Shown piece by piece: positions 1-5,697 of a stretch of DNA of 8,132 nt; the first letter of the stretch is position 1, and each line of letters opens with the position of its first letter. Under the pieces are notes generated by a model. The model was not told where the DNA came from and did no database searches. It saw only the letters and a program-made list of their open reading frames with translations. Source of the DNA: Flavobacteriales bacterium (lineage in GTDB: Bacteria; Bacteroidota; Bacteroidia; Flavobacteriales; BACL11); contig JABHQB010000162.1 of assembly GCA_018695965.1 (NCBI GenBank), positions 1-8,132 of the forward strand. The letters run 5' to 3'. The position numbers and the translations under genes were made by a program.

Positions 1-434
1 ACTTCTCCAAGTATTGCAGGAATAGATTTGATGTTTTGTATTTTTAGTTTTACTTGGCTCATGCTTGTTTTCTCTACATTTTTATCTAATCCTTCTTCTG
101 TTATTTCAATCTCATTTATTAGAGTCGCATTCTCTTTTAATGAAACATTTATTCTTGTATTTTCTTCTAAATTTATTGATTTTTCTATAGTTTTTAATCC
201 GATAAATGAGTATAATATTTCATACTTTCCTTTTGGTAGAGTGATTGAATAAAATCCATATTGATTAGTTGACGTTCCTTTATTGGAGGATTTGTCAAAT
301 ACTGACACTCCAATTAAATTTTCACCATTTGATTCTTCTTGAACATAACCACTTATTGTGTAGTTTTGAGAGAAAACAGAGATACTAATGAATAGTAGTA
401 TTATAGTGAATTTTTTTTGAATGTGATATTTCAT
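1..434 (-). CDS. TonB-dependent receptor, N-terminal part (truncated by left window edge)
   Basis: Reading the minus strand from an ATG at 434 gives 144 residues, open to the window edge. The start follows an in-frame TAG at 443-441, so no earlier start exists. Residues 1-23 look like a signal peptide: basic MKYHIQKK, a hydrophobic core IILLFISISV, then FSQ, typical of Bacteroidota exported proteins. Residues 27-108 match a carboxypeptidase-regulatory-like beta-sandwich (starts TISGYVQEES, with NLIGVSVFD, STNQYGFYSITLPKGKYEI and an IGLKT strand), the usual N-terminal extension of Bacteroidota outer-membrane receptors. From about residue 122 a plug domain begins: SQVKLKIQNIKSIPAILGE is a very characteristic plug start. 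The missing part should hold the rest of the plug and a 22-strand barrel. Such receptors import large substrates across the outer membrane using TonB-ExbBD energy. The substrate cannot be read from this piece, and any susC/susD-type partner would lie outside the window. Confidence 0.88.
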   Translation of the reverse strand, partial: MKYHIQKKFTIILLFISISVFSQNYTISGYVQEESNGENLIGVSVFDKSSNKGTSTNQYGFYSITLPKGKYEILYSFIGLKTIEKSINLEENTRINVSLKENATLINEIEITEEGLDKNVEKTSMSQVKLKIQNIKSIPAILGE

Positions 435-448
435 ATATTTCTAAACGG

Positions 449-456
449 CAAATGTA
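449..456 (-). promoter_or_regulatory. Candidate -7 element for the TonB receptor gene (proximal)
   Basis: The minus strand reads TACATTTG, a second perfect TAnnTTTG match, ending 14 bp before the ATG at 434. No TTG sits at the expected -33 distance, only a T-rich stretch. It would give a leader of only about 5-10 nt. It is an alternative to the distal candidate, and the sequence does not decide between them. Confidence 0.35.
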
Positions 457-515
457 TAACTATTTTAAATAAAAACTATACATAATTATTTTTTTTAATA
501 AATAAGTTTAGTTTG

Positions 516-523
516 CAAATATA
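516..523 (-). promoter_or_regulatory. Candidate -7 element for the TonB receptor gene (distal)
   Basis: The minus strand reads TATATTTG, matching the Bacteroidota housekeeping -7 consensus TAnnTTTG. A TTTTG lies upstream on the same strand at 543-539, giving 15 bp of spacing, shorter than the usual 19 or so. Use of this site would give a 5' leader of roughly 75 nt before the ATG at 434. Confidence 0.4.
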
Positions 524-567
524 TATATTCCCTTTTCACAAAAGGTTTAACGATTAATAATTATTTG

Positions 568-575
568 TAAATTTG
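568..575 (+). promoter_or_regulatory. Candidate -7 element for the Bax inhibitor-1-like gene
   Basis: TAAATTTG matches TAnnTTTG. At the consensus 19-bp spacing upstream lies TTT (546-548), a near match to the -33 TTG. Transcription would begin around 582 and leave a leader of about 100 nt before the ATG at 681. No second TAnnTTTG was found on this strand between here and the gene. Confidence 0.35.
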
Positions 576-680
576 TTCAAAATTTCTTTAGTATGAAAAA
601 ATATTATTTTTATATTGAAGCAATAAAATAAACTTAATATATTAGCCCATAAATTAGTTCTAACTAAACCCCAAGAAATT

Positions 681-1412
681 ATGATGAGATCAGGAAACCC
701 GGCTCTGAACAAAAAAACATTTGAGAATTTAACAAATACAAGCGGTGGAGTAATGACACTTGACGGTACGGTTAATAAGACTGCAATTAGTCTTGGTCTA
801 TTAATGCTTGCAGCTTATTATACGTATGCAAATGCTATAATCAATTATATTTTTATTGGTTTTATTGGAGGGTTTGTTGTTGCTTTAGTTACCATATTTA
901 AAAAGGAATGGTCACTAATAACAGTCCCTATTTATGCAGTTCTGGAGGGGCTTGCATTAGGAGGTATTTCTAAGATTTTTGCCGATGCGTATTATCCAGG
1001 AATAGTTACACAATCAATTATGTTGACTGTTGGAATCTTTTTTACATTATTATTAGCTTATAAATCTAAATTAATAAAACCAACGGAGAATTTCAAATTA
1101 GGAGTTACTGCTGCTACAGGAGGTATTGCACTTTTCTATTTGATTAGCATGTTATTTAATGTCTTTGGAGGAAGTCCCTCTCCACTTCTAGACCCTTCAG
1201 TTGGAGGTTTTTGGGGTATTGGTTTCTCACTATTTGTAGTAGTTATCGCTTCATTAAATTTAGTGATGGATTTTGATTTTATTGAAGAAGCTGCAGAGAG
1301 TGGAGCTCCAAAATATATGGAATGGTATGGAGCTTTTGGGCTACTTGTGACGCTTGTGTGGCTTTATTTGGAAATCTTAAGATTACTAGCAAAGTTAAAT
1401 GGTAGAGACTAA
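681..1412 (+). CDS. Bax inhibitor-1/YccA family membrane protein
   Basis: This 243-residue protein belongs to the Bax inhibitor-1/YccA superfamily, in the bacterial subgroup whose members open with a short soluble stretch such as RSGNPALNKKTFENL (residues 3-17). About seven hydrophobic segments follow: roughly 35-50, 54-73, 79-97, 107-127, 141-161, 176-195 and 217-237. The most diagnostic region is the C-terminal half, with NLVMDFDFIE (193-202) followed by GAPKYMEWYGAFGLLVTLVW (209-228). The acidic residues D197 and D199 lie where superfamily members carry the aspartates linked to pH-gated calcium leak in the Bacillus YetJ protein; equivalence here is inferred. The family acts in the cytoplasmic membrane, and the physiological role in Bacteroidota is not established. 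Two ATGs stand in tandem (681 and 684). Family N-termini usually begin with a single Met-Arg, so 684 is equally possible. It ends 19 bp from the stop of the convergent typA gene. Confidence 0.9.
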   Translation: MMRSGNPALNKKTFENLTNTSGGVMTLDGTVNKTAISLGLLMLAAYYTYANAIINYIFIGFIGGFVVALVTIFKKEWSLITVPIYAVLEGLALGGISKIFADAYYPGIVTQSIMLTVGIFFTLLLAYKSKLIKPTENFKLGVTAATGGIALFYLISMLFNVFGGSPSPLLDPSVGGFWGIGFSLFVVVIASLNLVMDFDFIEEAAESGAPKYMEWYGAFGLLVTLVWLYLEILRLLAKLNGRD

Positions 1413-1447
1413 ATAAGATAGTACCATTTCTTTACTTAATCTTATTT
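1411..1447. terminator. Weak AT-rich inverted repeat between convergent gene ends
   Basis: AAATAAGAT (1411-1419) is perfectly complementary to ATCTTATTT (1439-1447), with a 19-nt loop. On the plus strand it is followed by a T-rich run (1447-1456), so it could end transcripts from the Bax inhibitor-1-like gene. The stem holds only two G-C pairs and its right arm lies in the last codons of typA, so it is at best a weak terminator. Confidence 0.25.
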
Positions 1448-3228
1448 CTTTTTCTGTCATGTTCCTTCAGTAAAATTTTTCTTAACCTTAAGTTTTTAGG
1501 AGTTACTTCTACATATTCATCAGCTTGTATGTATTCCAAGGCTTCTTCTAAGGTAAATATTAACGGTGGAGCAATTTTTACTTTGTCATCATTTCCAGAA
1601 GAACGCATATTTGACATTTTCTTGGTTTTAGTAACATTAATCACTAAATCATCTGCTCGTGTATTTTTCCCAATTACTTGTCCTTCATAGATAGCTTGGT
1701 TGGGTTCTACAAAGAAAGTTCCTCTCTCTTGCATATTATTTAAAGAATAAGGAATAGCATTTCCTTGTTCCATTGAAATTAAAGATCCGTTCAATCTTGA
1801 TGGCATAACCCCCTTAAATGGTTGAAATTCTTTAAATCGGTGTGACATAATAGCCTCTCCAGAAGTTGCAGTAATTAGATAATTTCTAAGCCCTATAATT
1901 CCTCTTGATGGAATAGTGAACTCTAAATGCATTAAGTCTCCTTTAGGTTCCATTATATTCATTTCTCCCTTTCTAATCGTTATCATTTCAATTGCTTTTC
2001 CACTCATTTCTTCAGGAATATCAATTGTAAGTTCTTCAATTGGTTCGCATTTCACTCCATCAATTTCTTTAATAATAACTTGAGGTTGCCCGATCTGTAA
2101 TTCGTAACCTTCTCTTCTCATCGTTTCTATAAGTACAGATAAATGTAAGACTCCTCTTCCAAAAACCCTGAAAGTATCGGCAGACTCTGTTTTCTCTACT
2201 CTAAGAGCTAGGTTTTTTTCTTCTTCTTTTTCTAATCGTTCCTTTATTTGACGAGAAGTAACAAACTTTCCATCTTTTCCGAAAAATGGAGAGTCATTAA
2301 TAGTAAATGTCATACTCATTGTCGGTTCATCTATTTTTATAGTTGGTAAGGCTTCCGGACTTTCAAAATCTGCAATTGTATCTCCAATGTCAAATCCTTC
2401 TATACCTGTAATAGCACAAATTTCTCCAGATTTCACTTCTTGTACTTTTCTTTTCTCAAAACCATCAAAAATAAACACTTCTTTTATTTTGGATTTTACC
2501 TTGCTTCCATCTCTTTTGCAAAGCATGATATTCTGATTTTCTTTAACACTACCTCTATGAACTCTGCCAATAGCAATTCTACCAATAAAAGAAGAATAAT
2601 CTAAGGATGTGATTAACATTTGAGTTGTTCCTTTATTTTCTTTTGGAGATGGAATGTGTTCAATTATCTGATCCATCAAATATGTGATGTCTTTAGTTGG
2701 ATTTTTCCAATCTGCTCCCATCCAGCCGTTCTTACTAGACCCATAAATAGTAGGAAAATCTAATTGATCCTCAGTGGCATCTAAATTGAACATTAATTCG
2801 AAAACCATATCATTTACCTCTTCTGGAGTGCAGTTTAATTTATCTACTTTGTTTACTACTACAATTGGTTTTAAACCAAGTTGAAGAGCTTTAGAGAGTA
2901 CAAATCTTGTTTGTGGCATTGGACCTTCAAATGCATCAACTAATAAAACAACACCATCTGCCATATTTAAGACTCTTTCAACTTCACCTCCAAAATCAGC
3001 ATGACCTGGAGTATCTAAAATATTAATTTTACACTCTTTATATATTACCGAAACATTTTTAGCAAGAATTGTAATTCCTCTTTCTTTTTCTAATGGATTT
3101 GAGTCCATAATTAATTCTCCTGGATTATCATGTTTAGAGAACATTTCAGATGATAAAAGCATCTTGTCTACTAAGGTAGTTTTTCCATGATCTACATGGG
3201 CTATAATTGCAATGTTTTTTAGTTTCAT
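1432..3228 (-). CDS. typA: Ribosome-associated translational GTPase TypA/BipA
   Basis: The 598-residue product has the usual length of TypA/BipA, a GTPase related to EF-G that binds the 70S ribosome and supports 50S subunit assembly and growth under cold or other stress. All GTPase motifs are visible: P-loop AHVDHGKT (10-17), switch I RGIT (50-53), DTPGH (72-76), NKVD (126-129) and a G5-like GSSKNG (163-168). After the G domain come the beta-barrel domain 2 (about 204-290, with YSSFIGRIAIGRVHRG), domain III with GRGVLHLSVLIETMRREGYE (about 358-377) and the domain V-like part. It closes with the TypA-specific C-terminal domain, recognisable by SRGIIGLRNYLITATSGEAI, MSNMRSSGNDDK and ADEYVEVTPKNLRLRK, and a basic tail. 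The ATG at 3228 gives the standard family N-terminus. It is transcribed alone, divergent from the membrane protein at 3307. Confidence 0.97.
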   Translation of the reverse strand: MKLKNIAIIAHVDHGKTTLVDKMLLSSEMFSKHDNPGELIMDSNPLEKERGITILAKNVSVIYKECKINILDTPGHADFGGEVERVLNMADGVVLLVDAFEGPMPQTRFVLSKALQLGLKPIVVVNKVDKLNCTPEEVNDMVFELMFNLDATEDQLDFPTIYGSSKNGWMGADWKNPTKDITYLMDQIIEHIPSPKENKGTTQMLITSLDYSSFIGRIAIGRVHRGSVKENQNIMLCKRDGSKVKSKIKEVFIFDGFEKRKVQEVKSGEICAITGIEGFDIGDTIADFESPEALPTIKIDEPTMSMTFTINDSPFFGKDGKFVTSRQIKERLEKEEEKNLALRVEKTESADTFRVFGRGVLHLSVLIETMRREGYELQIGQPQVIIKEIDGVKCEPIEELTIDIPEEMSGKAIEMITIRKGEMNIMEPKGDLMHLEFTIPSRGIIGLRNYLITATSGEAIMSHRFKEFQPFKGVMPSRLNGSLISMEQGNAIPYSLNNMQERGTFFVEPNQAIYEGQVIGKNTRADDLVINVTKTKKMSNMRSSGNDDKVKIAPPLIFTLEEALEYIQADEYVEVTPKNLRLRKILLKEHDRKRNKIK

Positions 3229-3250
3229 TTATTTGATTTCAAAAAGTTTG

Positions 3251-3258
3251 CAAAAGTA
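3251..3258 (-). promoter_or_regulatory. Candidate -7 element for typA
   Basis: The minus strand reads TACTTTTG, matching TAnnTTTG and ending 22 bp before the typA ATG at 3228. The -33 region lacks TTG and offers only TTT-rich sequence (AGTTTAA). The expected leader is about 15 nt. Confidence 0.5.
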
Positions 3259-3305
3259 ATCTTTATACTGAGTTAAACTATTAAAAGTGTATAAATTATA
3301 ATCTG

Positions 3306-3313
3306 TATGTTTG
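3306..3313 (+). promoter_or_regulatory. Candidate -7 element overlapping the first ATG of the YwaF/TMEM164-like gene
   Basis: TATGTTTG matches TAnnTTTG, and its internal ATG is the first possible start codon (3307) of the downstream gene. If it is used, transcription would begin near 3318-3321. That would exclude the 3307 start and favour the in-frame ATG at 3319 as a leaderless or nearly leaderless start. No TTG is present at the -33 position (AAG instead), so a chance match is possible. Confidence 0.3.
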
Positions 3314-3999
3314 CTATTATGAAACATGAAGTTATACCTCCACTTACTCTTTTATGGTATAAGGGATTAGGATTTAGTATCCTAGCTGTTATTGTTTTAA
3401 TTTTTATTTTAAAAAATAGAAAGAAACATGAACAAGATTTGTTCTTGAGGTTAATGAGTGTTTCTTTTTTTACAGCTTGGATTTATGCGATTTTTTACGA
3501 AATAAATAATGGTATCTGGACTATTGAGGATAGTTTGCCCTTACATTTATGCCGGGTATCATTTATTATTTGTATTATCGCCTCTTGGAGACCAAAACAA
3601 TGGATGTTTGAGTGGTGTTTGTATTTAGCAATTCCTGCAGGTCTACATGCTATATTAACCCCAGAACTTACAATGGGAAGAAGTAATTGGTTATTGTTTC
3701 ACTATTATTTAACTCATGCTGCTATGTTGTTTGTTCCTTTGTATTTAAGTTTTGTTAAAAAAATGAAAGCTAGGAGAAATTCTTGGTGGAAAATAGTATT
3801 GTATCTTCAAATTTTAGTCATTATTAATTTTCCATTAAATTTTCTTGTTGACGCTAATTACATGTACTTACACCATAAACCTCTTGCTGACAATCCTTTT
3901 TTAATAGGTGAGTGGCCTTGGTATATCATTATTTTAGAAGCTGTAATGATTTTACATGTTGTTATAATTCGTTTAATTTTCAAAACCACTAGGAAATGA
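3307..3999 (+). CDS. YwaF/TMEM164-family (TIGR02206-type) polytopic membrane protein
   Basis: This 230-residue membrane protein has about seven hydrophobic segments: roughly 15-35, 46-64, 81-94, 101-117, 131-150, 161-180 and 203-225. Its landmarks match the bacterial YwaF family, which shares a Pfam family with eukaryotic TMEM164: SLPLHLCRVS (76-85), AGLHAILTPEL (111-121), FHYYLTHAAM (131-140), NFLVDANYMYLHHKP (178-192) and GEWPWYIIILE (201-211). From memory of the family, TMEM164 is an acyltransferase that places polyunsaturated chains on lyso-ether phospholipids and uses a conserved Cys and His. C82 and H137 here occupy the corresponding motifs, at a similar separation. Whether the bacterial protein is an acyltransferase is unknown. 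The start is uncertain: ATG 3307 gives MFAIMKHEV, while ATG 3319 (MKHEV) is favoured if the TATGTTTG at 3306-3313 is a promoter. It is divergent from typA, with no evident operon partner and no GC-rich terminator after the stop. Confidence 0.85.
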   Translation: MFAIMKHEVIPPLTLLWYKGLGFSILAVIVLIFILKNRKKHEQDLFLRLMSVSFFTAWIYAIFYEINNGIWTIEDSLPLHLCRVSFIICIIASWRPKQWMFEWCLYLAIPAGLHAILTPELTMGRSNWLLFHYYLTHAAMLFVPLYLSFVKKMKARRNSWWKIVLYLQILVIINFPLNFLVDANYMYLHHKPLADNPFLIGEWPWYIIILEAVMILHVVIIRLIFKTTRK

Positions 4000-4047
4000 T
4001 TCCTTTTATCTATTATTCTTGTTTTTAAAATAAAAATATAACATTAG

Positions 4048-4077
4048 TTGTTTGTTTTTAATAAATTACTATTTTTG
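4048..4077 (+). promoter_or_regulatory. Promoter of rpmE2 (Bacteroidota sigma-A type)
   Basis: A -33 TTG (4048-4050) is followed after exactly 19 bp by TATTTTTG (4070-4077), a full match to the Bacteroidota TTG-N19-TAnnTTTG consensus. It is the best-formed promoter in the window, as expected for a ribosomal protein gene. Transcription should start around 4082-4085, giving a leader of about 30 nt. Confidence 0.75.
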
Positions 4078-4081
4078 CCAC

Positions 4082-4094
4082 CCTAATTTTTAGG
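4082..4094 (+). other. Small inverted repeat at the predicted 5' end of the rpmE2 transcript
   Basis: CCTAA (4082-4086) pairs perfectly with TTAGG (4090-4094) around a TTT loop. It sits at the predicted transcription start, so it could be a 5'-end mRNA hairpin or an operator half-overlapping the start. A 5-bp stem alone is weak evidence. Confidence 0.25.
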
Positions 4095-4114
4095 AAATAA
4101 AAGAATAAAAGAAA

Positions 4115-4369
4115 ATGAAAAAAGGAATACATCCAGAAGATTACAGATTATGCGTATTTAGAGACATGTCAACAGATTATATGATCTTGACAAAATCTTG
4201 CGCTCCTTCTGAAGAAACAATTAAATATACAGACGGAAATGAATACCCACTTATTAAAATGGAAATTTCTTCTGATTCTCATCCTTTTTATACTGGTAAA
4301 ACAAAACTTGTTGACACTGCTGGTAGAATTGATAAATTTAAGAAAAGATACCAGAATACGAAAAAGTAA
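4115..4369 (+). CDS. rpmE2: 50S ribosomal protein L31, type B (zinc-independent form)
   Basis: The 84-residue product is ribosomal protein L31 of the longer type B, which forms part of the bridge between the 50S central protuberance and the 30S head. The opening MKKGIHPEDYRLCVFRDMST and the C-terminal signature HPFYTGKTKLVDTAGRIDKF (57-76) followed by a basic KKRYQNTKK tail are diagnostic. Only two cysteines are present (C13 and C29), and the CxxC zinc ligands of type A L31 are absent. This is therefore the C-minus form, which in other bacteria replaces zinc-bound L31 during zinc starvation. In many Bacteroidota it appears to be the ordinary L31, and the strong housekeeping promoter with no visible zinc-repressor palindrome fits that. 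The gene forms its own unit between the promoter at 4048-4077 and the terminator at 4392-4424. Confidence 0.95.
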   Translation: MKKGIHPEDYRLCVFRDMSTDYMILTKSCAPSEETIKYTDGNEYPLIKMEISSDSHPFYTGKTKLVDTAGRIDKFKKRYQNTKK

Positions 4370-4391
4370 TTTCAGTCTTGATATAATAAAT

Positions 4392-4424
4392 AAAAGCCCT
4401 CACTATTAGTGTGGGCTTTTTTTT
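4392..4424 (+). terminator. Rho-independent terminator of rpmE2
   Basis: AAAAGCCC (4392-4399) pairs with GGGCTTTT (4413-4420). The stem continues past one T-T mismatch with CAC (4401-4403)/GTG (4409-4411) around a TATTA loop. A run of eight T follows the GC part (4417-4424). It starts 22 bp after the rpmE2 stop. Confidence 0.92.
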
Positions 4425-4426
4425 CT

Positions 4427-4434
4427 TAGATTTG
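4427..4434 (+). promoter_or_regulatory. Candidate -7 element for the GlmU-like gene
   Basis: TAGATTTG matches TAnnTTTG and lies only 2 bp beyond the T-run of the rpmE2 terminator. The expected start is about 4440, with a leader near 11 nt. The -33 position would fall within the terminator hairpin and has only ATTAG, not TTG. Confidence 0.45.
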
Positions 4435-4451
4435 TAAAATAATTTTTTAGG

Positions 4452-5621
4452 ATGAATGTAATACTATTTGATGACGACAGAGAAAACTTATACCCTTTAA
4501 GTCTTACAAGACCTATTTCAGATTTTAGGATTGGTATTTCTACTATTAAAGAGAAATGGGAGTTTTATTATAATGATGTTTCTGTAAAAACTGATGATTA
4601 TCTTTCTGGAAAATTCCCTATAAAGACGAAAAAAGATAACCTTTGGATTAATGCTTCTGTTTTGCCAAATAAGGATTTAGTTACTGAAATAAATTCATTA
4701 AGAAAAGGAGAGTTGTTAAAAAAAGGTAAGATGGTTATTGCTATTCATAATCATATATTTTCTACTTCTAAATTAGATGATATTAAGAGTCATTCAATAT
4801 TTAATAAGATAACTGATTTGTGTGATATTTTTTCCTTAAATGGAGAGGAGATACAGAATGATTTTGATCGAATGATTACTAATAAAAGTAATCAATTTTC
4901 AAAAAAACAGATAGAAGAAACTAACATCAAGATTGGAAATAAACCTATTTTTATTGAGAAAGGAGCAAAAGTAAATCATAGTATTTTGAATGCTACTGAT
5001 GGCCCTATCTATATTGGTAAAGATGCAGAGATTATGGAAGGATCTATGGTAAGAGGTCCTTTTGCTATGTGTAATAATTCGGTTTTAAAAATGGGGTCCA
5101 AGATTTATGGCCCCACAACATTAGGTCCGTTTTGTAAAGTAGGAGGTGAGGTGAACAATTCTGTATTTTTTGGATATTCATCAAAGGCGCATGATGGTTT
5201 CTTAGGAAATTCTGTAATTGGTGAGTGGTGTAATTTAGGTGCGGACACCAATAATTCAAACTTAAAAAATAATTATGAGGAAGTGAAAGTCTGGAATTAT
5301 AAAACAGAGAAATTTAAAAATACGGGCCTTCAGTTTTGCGGTTTGATAATGGCGGATCATTCAAAATGTGGGATAAATACCATGTTTAATACCGGAACAG
5401 TTGTTGGGGTAAGCTCTAATATCTTTGGTAGTGGTTTTCCAAGAAATTTTATTCCTTCTTTTAGTTGGGGAGGGAATTCTGGATTTACTACTTATAAAAT
5501 AAATAAAGTGTTTGAAGTTGCTGAAATTGTGATGAAAAGGAGAAATATAGAATTTACAGATGATGATAAATCTATTTTAGAGAACGTTTTTGAACTGACA
5601 TCAAAATACAGAAACTACTAA
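4452..5621 (+). CDS. Bacteroidota-type GlmU-like protein: putative nucleotidyltransferase fused to a left-handed beta-helix acetyltransferase domain
   Basis: This 389-residue protein matches the alternative bacterial GlmU family (TIGR03991 type), thought to supply UDP-N-acetylglucosamine for peptidoglycan and lipopolysaccharide in Bacteroidota. The N-terminal part (1 to about 150) opens MNVILFDDDRENLYPLSLTR and PISDFRIGISTIKEKW, the family signature. It lacks the glycine-rich LAAGxGTRM loop of classical GlmU. The C-terminal part (about 160-345) is a hexapeptide-repeat beta-helix, with repeats such as PIFIEKGAKVNHSILNATD, PIYIGKDAEI and SVIGEWCNLGADTNNS. SSKAHDGFLGNSVIGEW (243-259) resembles the acetyltransferase active site, with H247 as a possible catalytic base. 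The assignment of both activities rests on family membership; neither is proven by the sequence. The gene ends in a double stop (TAATAA, 5619-5624) with no hairpin after it, so some read-through into the small gene and lon is possible. Confidence 0.85.
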   Translation: MNVILFDDDRENLYPLSLTRPISDFRIGISTIKEKWEFYYNDVSVKTDDYLSGKFPIKTKKDNLWINASVLPNKDLVTEINSLRKGELLKKGKMVIAIHNHIFSTSKLDDIKSHSIFNKITDLCDIFSLNGEEIQNDFDRMITNKSNQFSKKQIEETNIKIGNKPIFIEKGAKVNHSILNATDGPIYIGKDAEIMEGSMVRGPFAMCNNSVLKMGSKIYGPTTLGPFCKVGGEVNNSVFFGYSSKAHDGFLGNSVIGEWCNLGADTNNSNLKNNYEEVKVWNYKTEKFKNTGLQFCGLIMADHSKCGINTMFNTGTVVGVSSNIFGSGFPRNFIPSFSWGGNSGFTTYKINKVFEVAEIVMKRRNIEFTDDDKSILENVFELTSKYRNY

Positions 5622-5651
5622 TAACCTGACAATATTTCCTGTTTTCTCGTT

Positions 5652-5667
5652 TGGCATATTTCTTGAA
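5652..5667 (+). promoter_or_regulatory. Sigma-54-like -24/-12 promoter ahead of the small gene and lon
   Basis: TGGCATATTTCTTGAA resembles the RpoN consensus TGGCAYR-N4-TTGCW. The -24 GG (5653-5654) and the -12 G (5665) are separated by the required 10 bp. The one core mismatch is A instead of C after the -12 G (5666). Predicted start is near 5678, about 20 nt before the ATG at 5698. No TAnnTTTG element was found in this 76-bp gap, unlike most other intergenic regions of the window. Confidence 0.5.
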
Positions 5668-5697
5668 TCTATCAATAATAAATAAAAATTTACAATT

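Noticed and set aside
28..252. Plus-strand open frame of 74 codons
   Set aside because: It lies antisense inside the TonB-receptor coding region, whose minus-strand translation has clear domain signatures. The hydrophobic, Ser/Phe-rich product is what an AT-rich antisense frame gives.
593..631. Twelve-codon open frame (MKKYYFYIEAIK) in the leader of the Bax inhibitor-1-like gene
   Set aside because: It falls just after a predicted start site and is rich in aromatic residues, so a leader peptide was considered. There are no attenuator hairpins around it, and so short a frame is common by chance in AT-rich DNA.
4021..4036. TTTTTA/TAAAAA self-complementary stretch after the YwaF/TMEM164-like gene
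   Set aside because: The stem contains only A-T pairs and has no T-run after it, so it is not a credible terminator.
5065..5259. Minus-strand open frame of 64 codons
   Set aside because: Antisense within the beta-helix region of the GlmU-like gene, with no recognisable protein features.
5622..5697. Possible terminator between the GlmU-like gene and the small gene
   Set aside because: No stable hairpin could be found in the 76-bp gap, so transcription from upstream may continue into the lon unit.
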